From positions 24,722,402 through 24,786,401 of the forward strand of contig NC_088301.1 in assembly GCF_032854445.1 (NCBI RefSeq): 64,000 nt of DNA. The letters are read 5' to 3'. The stretch is from Liolophura sinensis. Taxonomy: Eukaryota; Mollusca; Polyplacophora; Chitonida; Chitonidae. A program made the position numbers and the translations under genes. The notes under the pieces are model-generated. The model was given only the letters and a program-made list of their open reading frames with translations. It searched no databases and was not told where the DNA came from. Of this stretch, positions 60,701 through 64,000 are shown piece by piece; the first letter of the stretch is position 1, and every line of letters begins with the position of its first letter.

Positions 60701-63512
60701 ACCCTAATTCTTCGAATTTTTGGGACACCTGTTCTGCTCTTTTTAGCCAATATACATGTAACTGTACCAGGAATATTTAGTTTCTTTTTTTCACATGGTT
60801 AGTCCATCTCAAGAACACATATTCATAACATTACTCTTCAAAAAAACTGGGAGAAAAATGTAATTCTTTGCTTTCAGCATTACAAAAATCTGTCCTAAAA
60901 ATTAGCAGAATTAGGGTACGCACAAACTGTCACATTACCAGAAAGTCAACACAAAGCCCAGATATGTTTCTTTTTTGTTTACCTGTCAAAGCTAAAAATA
61001 CTTGCCAAGAGATTCATTTCAAAACCAAGCTACTTCTGTCTTGGAGCAAGGGCTACAAAATTTAGCTTGAAAAGCAAGTAAACAATCTAGGGAGAACACA
61101 AAACTTCTAGTGTATTGATACAAGTTAGGTAACATGCAGGCCTTCTACAGATCTCTCCTTACCACAGGGAGGGGACAGGGCCTTTGCATTCTCCTGACAC
61201 CAGCCCACGGGGTGAATGTAAGGACAACCAGGGTCACACCAGTAGTCATACTCGTCATCCCAGCCGTCAAAGTGCACCAGGATTTTGTCCCCCAGGGTGT
61301 CAGCCACAGTGGCCACACAGATTAGGGTTGTGTTCTTCCGATCTACGGCCTCCAGCTTCTGGCCCACACGGAACAGATTAGGCGTCAAGGTCTGTAATGT
61401 ATGGATGAAAGCAGGTTATTGGTGTCTCATGCATTAATGAATGAATGGATAAGGTTTAACACCACGTATGGTAAGTGTATAAATATCCTTGCGGTATGCT
61501 TGTCTTGTTCTGGCAGGGCGAGTCCATGCCGCCAAATGCTGCTGCCACTGACGCATCATGCCAAAAACACCAGACATGACACCCCACCCAGTCTCATTAT
61601 GCTGACACTGGGTCAACCAGTCCTGTTTCCTTGCTTTAAACCCCAAGTGCTAAGCGCCAAGCAAGTCAGCGCCAAGCAAGTCAGCACAAAGTACCATTTT
61701 AAAACTATTTGGTATGACCCGACCCAGATTTGATCTCGCAGTCTCCCAACTTCGAGGCAGACACTCCAAACATTAGGCCATCGAAGCAGTCTTCTCAAAT
61801 ATTTTTATGAGGTAACATTTTTACTTGAAGAAATTATTCAAATTTTATTTGCACTTCATAGATGTATATGTACAATCAACGAAATAAGGTGACACACATA
61901 GACACAAATAGTGCTACCTCCCCAATCTATAAATTTGCTGTTTATTTTACTGATGTTCGCTTAATTGAAACAGCACGTGGTTGTACATTTCACAACGGAG
62001 TCTGTATCAGTTTCAGAATACAAAGGGAAAGCCCAACTGCAGATTTGGGATAACAATTTAAATTTACCGGTATTAATTACTTATTTCAACAGATGTCAAA
62101 TGTGGACATTTTCTGAAAGTAAGCTGAGCAAAAGCTGTCAGATTACTTCTTAGCATATGTAGAAATGGTTGACCTGTCCAAGTCTGATTTGATGAGTTGT
62201 GACCCTATTTCTACATAAAGAACCGCAGACGTCTAAGTGACCCATCTACTATGCACATATTGAATGCTCCTCCCACATTAACGTTTGATCCCCTGGTATG
62301 CTCTTTATTGCTTCATTCAAACCGAGCACCAAAACGTCTACTGGCGGCAAATCCCATGTGAAAAGGCGTTACTATTCTTTTCCAGATGGGAAATTAACTG
62401 CCATCGAGAAATAAAAATATCCGCCAGTGTGTGTGAGTAAAACAAGTACATGTATATGTACTTACAGCAGAATGTTGATTGATGAACAGGTGCTTCGGTG
62501 CAGCCTGACCACCGCAAAATTTCAGGTAACCTCCCCAATTAAATTCAAAGTCAGTAGTAAACCCTGAAATGGCATCCAAAGAGAAGAGGACTATAATTGT
62601 GTGAAAACAGACACTGTGCACAAAGCAGAAAGTACATATGGACCACACAAGTTTTACTATGCCAGGATATGCAGCTTTACAAAGGAGTTTCTAACTATTT
62701 GAATCTACAATGAATCTTTGTTCATTTAAATCCTAAATTTATGGTACAGTTTTGAACCTACAATCATATCCACTACCCTATTTCTTCTAATTTTTGGGAC
62801 CCCTGATCTGCTCATTTTAGCCAATATATGTGTAATTATAGCAGGAATATTGAGTTTCTTTTTTCTCATATGGTAAGACCACCTAATGAACAACATGCTC
62901 ATATATCTTTACTTTTCCAAACTGCTGGTAAACAAATGTAATATTTTACTTTAACTGCTACTAATATCCGTCTCAAAAAATTATAAGAATAAGGGTAAAT
63001 CAATGATAATAAACTGACACAATTCAACATATGTTGTATAAGAATATAAGCTTAGGAAAAATGTAGAAAATAACAAATGGGGAATCCCTTCACTTAGAAG
63101 TAAACGCACCCCATTCATCTGTGAGTGAGTGAGTGAGCAAGTGCTTAGGGTTTAATGTCGCACTTAACAATTTTTCAGTCATATGATGACAACATTCATC
63201 TGTGTACCTTAGCATTAAAAATAATCACATATCCTTGTAATAATATACAAACTATAGTCCAGGCAAATTCTAAAATCAAGCAAACCTACCTCTGGGAGGT
63301 TCAAGTTTCTTTCCGTTTTTCTCACACCACCCCGCAGGGAAAATGTAAGGGTTGTCAGCATTGATCCAGAAGTCGTAGCTTTCGGAGTAGCCATCAAAGT
63401 GCATTCTAAGCCTGAATCCCCTCACTTCCACAATGCTTAACACACAAAACAGGGATTGATGGCTGGGGTCAATCCCTTCACACCTCATACCCACCTTAAA
63501 CCCATTCCTCAC
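54576..63512 (-). CDS. L3MBTL: L3MBTL-type protein: 3 MBT repeats, C2HC fingers, SAM (5' end outside the window)
   Basis: Joins complement(<63290-63512, 62466-62563, 61163-61391, 59981-60066, 59415-59640, 58781-58883, 57029-57199, 56138-56184, 55595-55857, 54576-54704), 525 codons with stop. Domain order: three MBT repeats, two C2HC fingers, a basic linker and a C-terminal SAM domain ending [15 protein letters not shown]. Known role: L3MBTL proteins bind mono- and dimethyl-lysine on histones through the second MBT repeat and help compact chromatin in the nucleus. The pocket residues as I recall them from human L3MBTL1 (Asp, Asn, Phe, Trp, Tyr) are present in MBT2 ([17 protein letters not shown]). 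The SAM end [20 protein letters not shown] looks most like L3MBTL3 or 4; which vertebrate paralogue is closest is not settled. The N-terminal exons lie beyond 64000. Confidence 0.93.
55595..55857 (-). CDS. L3MBTL: L3MBTL exon: pre-SAM and first half of SAM domain
   Basis: 263 nt. [23 protein letters not shown] and then [20 protein letters not shown] match the same order in vertebrate L3MBTL1. Acceptor TACTTTCAG, donor GTAAAA. Confidence 0.94.
56138..56184 (-). CDS. L3MBTL: L3MBTL small exon (15 codons), linker
   Basis: 47 nt between acceptor TTTCTTTCAG and donor GTAAGT, encoding [15 protein letters not shown]. Not conserved, but it is needed: the exon before ends in phase 2 and the one after starts in phase 1, and this exon reconciles them exactly. 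Confidence 0.7.
56518..56935. repeat. 69-bp minisatellite, about 6 units
   Basis: TCTGGGAATTGCATGGACAA, GCCCACTCCACCTAACACTG and TAAATAGACACACAAATCTT recur in order. The 69-bp period equals 23 codons and keeps frames open on both strands. In an L3MBTL intron, between the small exon and the finger exon. Confidence 0.9.
57029..57199 (-). CDS. L3MBTL: L3MBTL exon: second C2HC (MYT1-type) finger and basic linker
   Basis: 171 nt. [20 protein letters not shown] then SKVSGCP fits C-x4-C-x12-H-x5-C. It ends in a Lys/Arg/Gly-rich stretch (RPGRGRGRK), probably nuclear localisation. Acceptor TTGTTGCAG, donor GTAAGA. Confidence 0.92.
57462..57490 (-). mobile_element. tail fragment of the (ACTC)n SINE
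   Basis: GTTAAGTGAGTGAATGCTTG then GGGTTTAACATCG is the reverse complement of the SINE 3' end. L3MBTL intron. Confidence 0.45.
57795..58223 (+). other. open frame of 142 codons in an L3MBTL intron, unrecognised
   Basis: Reading starts [20 protein letters not shown] and continues with [35 protein letters not shown] and [15 protein letters not shown]. The opposite strand is open for 88 codons over the same bases. Part is GC-richer than the flanks. A SINE tail remnant is embedded near 57838-57866. It could be a fragment of a decayed mobile element or an antisense artefact. I do not call it a gene. Confidence 0.3.
58781..58883 (-). CDS. L3MBTL: L3MBTL exon: first C2HC finger
   Basis: 103 nt. 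[20 protein letters not shown], then [20 protein letters not shown] finger whose spacing after the histidines is irregular (next Cys comes from the following exon). Acceptor TCTACAG, donor GTAAGT, phase 2. Confidence 0.9.
59158..59250 (-). mobile_element. SINE body fragment
   Basis: GAAGGAAACTCGAGTAAACA, CAGGTACCTGACAAACCTCC and a B-box-like AGCTGGATCC resemble the GGAGTAAACCA subgroup. L3MBTL intron. Confidence 0.35.
59415..59640 (-). CDS. L3MBTL: L3MBTL exon: third MBT repeat
   Basis: 226 nt. [20 protein letters not shown], then [20 protein letters not shown] and [16 protein letters not shown]. Acceptor ATTTTCAG, donor GTAAGT, phase 1. Confidence 0.95.
59981..60066 (-). CDS. L3MBTL: L3MBTL exon: linker into third MBT repeat
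   Basis: 86 nt. [20 protein letters not shown] then [14 protein letters not shown] and A-VP-xAF are standard for the arm of this repeat. Acceptor TGTTTCAG, donor GTAAGA. Confidence 0.93.
60188..60548 (-). mobile_element. full-length (ACTC)n-tailed tRNA-derived SINE
   Basis: On the minus strand the head carries ATAGCTCAGTTGGTAGAGCG (A box) and GGGTCAAACCTGGG (B box). The body contains GACTGATTGACTTGTATCAG and the 3' end is ACTGAAAAATTATTAAGTAT then GACGTTAAACCCCAAGCACT and (CACT)n. This is the most complete copy and defines the family for 53365 and 63117. L3MBTL intron. Confidence 0.9.
60702..60916. mobile_element. TA-flanked MITE, ACCCTAATTCT family, copy 1
   Basis: Begins CCCTAATTCTTCGAATTTTT and ends AAAAATTAGCAGAATTAGGG, with TA directly outside both ends (60700-60701, 60917-60918). 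Homologous throughout to 62776-62995. L3MBTL intron. Confidence 0.8.
61163..61391 (-). CDS. L3MBTL: L3MBTL exon: second MBT repeat (methyl-lysine pocket)
   Basis: 229 nt. [20 protein letters not shown], then [20 protein letters not shown] and [15 protein letters not shown]. All five pocket residues expected from L3MBTL1 are present. Acceptor CATTACAG, donor GTAAGG. Confidence 0.95.
61434..61795 (-). mobile_element. second tRNA-headed SINE type
   Basis: On the minus strand the head GATGGCCTAATGTTTGGAGT and GAGATCAAATCTGGG resemble decayed A and B boxes. The body includes GTCAGCATAATGAGACTGGG and CATGTCTGGTGTTTTTGGCA. The 31495 copy shares the body. GCCAAGCAAGTCAGC is tandemly doubled inside. 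L3MBTL intron. Confidence 0.65.
62466..62563 (-). CDS. L3MBTL: L3MBTL exon: linker into second MBT repeat
   Basis: 98 nt encoding [20 protein letters not shown] then [12 protein letters not shown], the N-terminal arm of MBT2. QAAPKHLF is conserved in the family. Acceptor CATTTCAG, donor GTAAGT. Confidence 0.93.
62776..62995. mobile_element. TA-flanked MITE, ACCCTAATTCT family, copy 2
   Basis: Begins CCCTATTTCTTCTAATTTTT and ends AAAATTATAAGAATAAGGG, with TA at 62774-62775 and 62996-62997. It shares GGGAC-CCTG-TCTGCTC and AGCCAATATA with copy 1. L3MBTL intron. Confidence 0.8.
63117..63193 (-). mobile_element. (ACTC)n SINE, 3'-end fragment
   Basis: GTGAGTGAGTGAGTGAGC, GTGCTTAGGGTTTAATGTCG and CAATTTTTCAGTCATATGAT are the reverse complement of the family 3' end. 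L3MBTL intron. Confidence 0.7.
63290..63512 (-). CDS. L3MBTL: L3MBTL exon: first MBT repeat
   Basis: 223 nt. [20 protein letters not shown], then [19 protein letters not shown] and [18 protein letters not shown]. Acceptor TTTCCTCAG, donor GTAGGT, phase 0 to 1. The preceding exon is not within the window. Confidence 0.94.
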
Positions 63513-64000
63513 CTGAGGAAAAGGCTGTTAAAAATAAAGTCATGTACATAACATCAGCTACTGGCAACATACTTTTTTGGATTTAATTATGTATTCATTT
63601 ACTTGGTGTGATCAACAATTTTTCACTCAGAGTATAGGACGGTAATAGGTTTATGGCTGGAGGAGAACTGGTGACCAGAGAAAACCAAACACCTGCGTCA
63701 GGTATCCAACTTAAAGCCACCCAGCCGAAACAGCGAGAGCTGGATTCCAACAAATATTGTGACAGAACAACTCTTCAAATCTAACTGCTCCTACAAAAGC
63801 ACATGTAAATCTGCTACACTACGCTTAGCAGTTTAGAGATATATTTTGGTGCCTAGCCTACAAGACCACAAGTGAAAATCTCACACAGAAGGTCCATCAC
63901 CACTGGTCAGTCTGGTTTGTGACAGTAAACTAAATACCAAAATACCAAGAACTTCAATATTTTGGATTCCCATGTTTAGCTTATCTAGAATAAGCTGTAA
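63513..64000. other. L3MBTL intron, open to the window edge, with a decayed SINE
   Basis: No further exon seen. 63588-63755 has ATTCATTTACTTGGTG, TTTTTCACTCAGAG and GAGAGCTGGATTCCAAC in the order of the SINE family, strongly diverged. Confidence 0.5.

Overview
The window is animal nuclear DNA: AT-rich, full of introns and interspersed repeats, with no prokaryotic operon structure. Three protein-coding genes were found, all on the minus strand. I rebuilt them exon by exon from GT/AG splice signals, matching codon phases and conserved family motifs. The repeats suggest a lophotrochozoan, most likely a mollusc. They include tRNA-derived SINEs ending in a GATTGGTGTTTTACGCCGTA-type tail, a second SINE family ending in an ACGTTAAACCCCAAGCACTC tail followed by (ACTC)n, and many ACATGTACATG-type words. 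The species cannot be named from this sequence, and a brachiopod or annelid is not excluded.

Layout, by increasing coordinate (so 3' to 5' for the genes). 1-2138: 3' flank and UTR of the first gene. 2139-16468: RAB10 small GTPase, 6 coding exons, 196 aa, complete. 16469-23354: the intergenic stretch holding the RAB10 promoter side and the 3' flank of the next gene. 23355-45824: a MAK/ICK-family (RCK) ciliary protein kinase, 14 coding exons, 607 aa, complete. 45825-54575: intergenic, with a possible 5' UTR exon of the kinase and several mobile-element remnants. 54576-63512: the 3' ten exons of an L3MBTL (lethal(3) malignant brain tumor-like) chromatin protein with three MBT repeats, two C2HC fingers and a SAM domain. 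Its 5' end lies beyond base 64000.

The three genes belong to different processes: vesicle traffic, ciliary length control and methyl-lysine chromatin reading. Nothing shows that they act together. All splice phases agree across each gene, so I see no frameshift or pseudogene.

The accessory content is the repeats. It includes TA-flanked MITE families, two SINE families, several minisatellites and a perfect 22-bp inverted repeat in RAB10 intron 1. One 31-bp minisatellite contains the splice acceptor of kinase exon 5, and a 45-bp minisatellite is built from a SINE tail. I found no new multi-gene system; the most interesting signals are where repeats meet splice sites, and the repeat families themselves.
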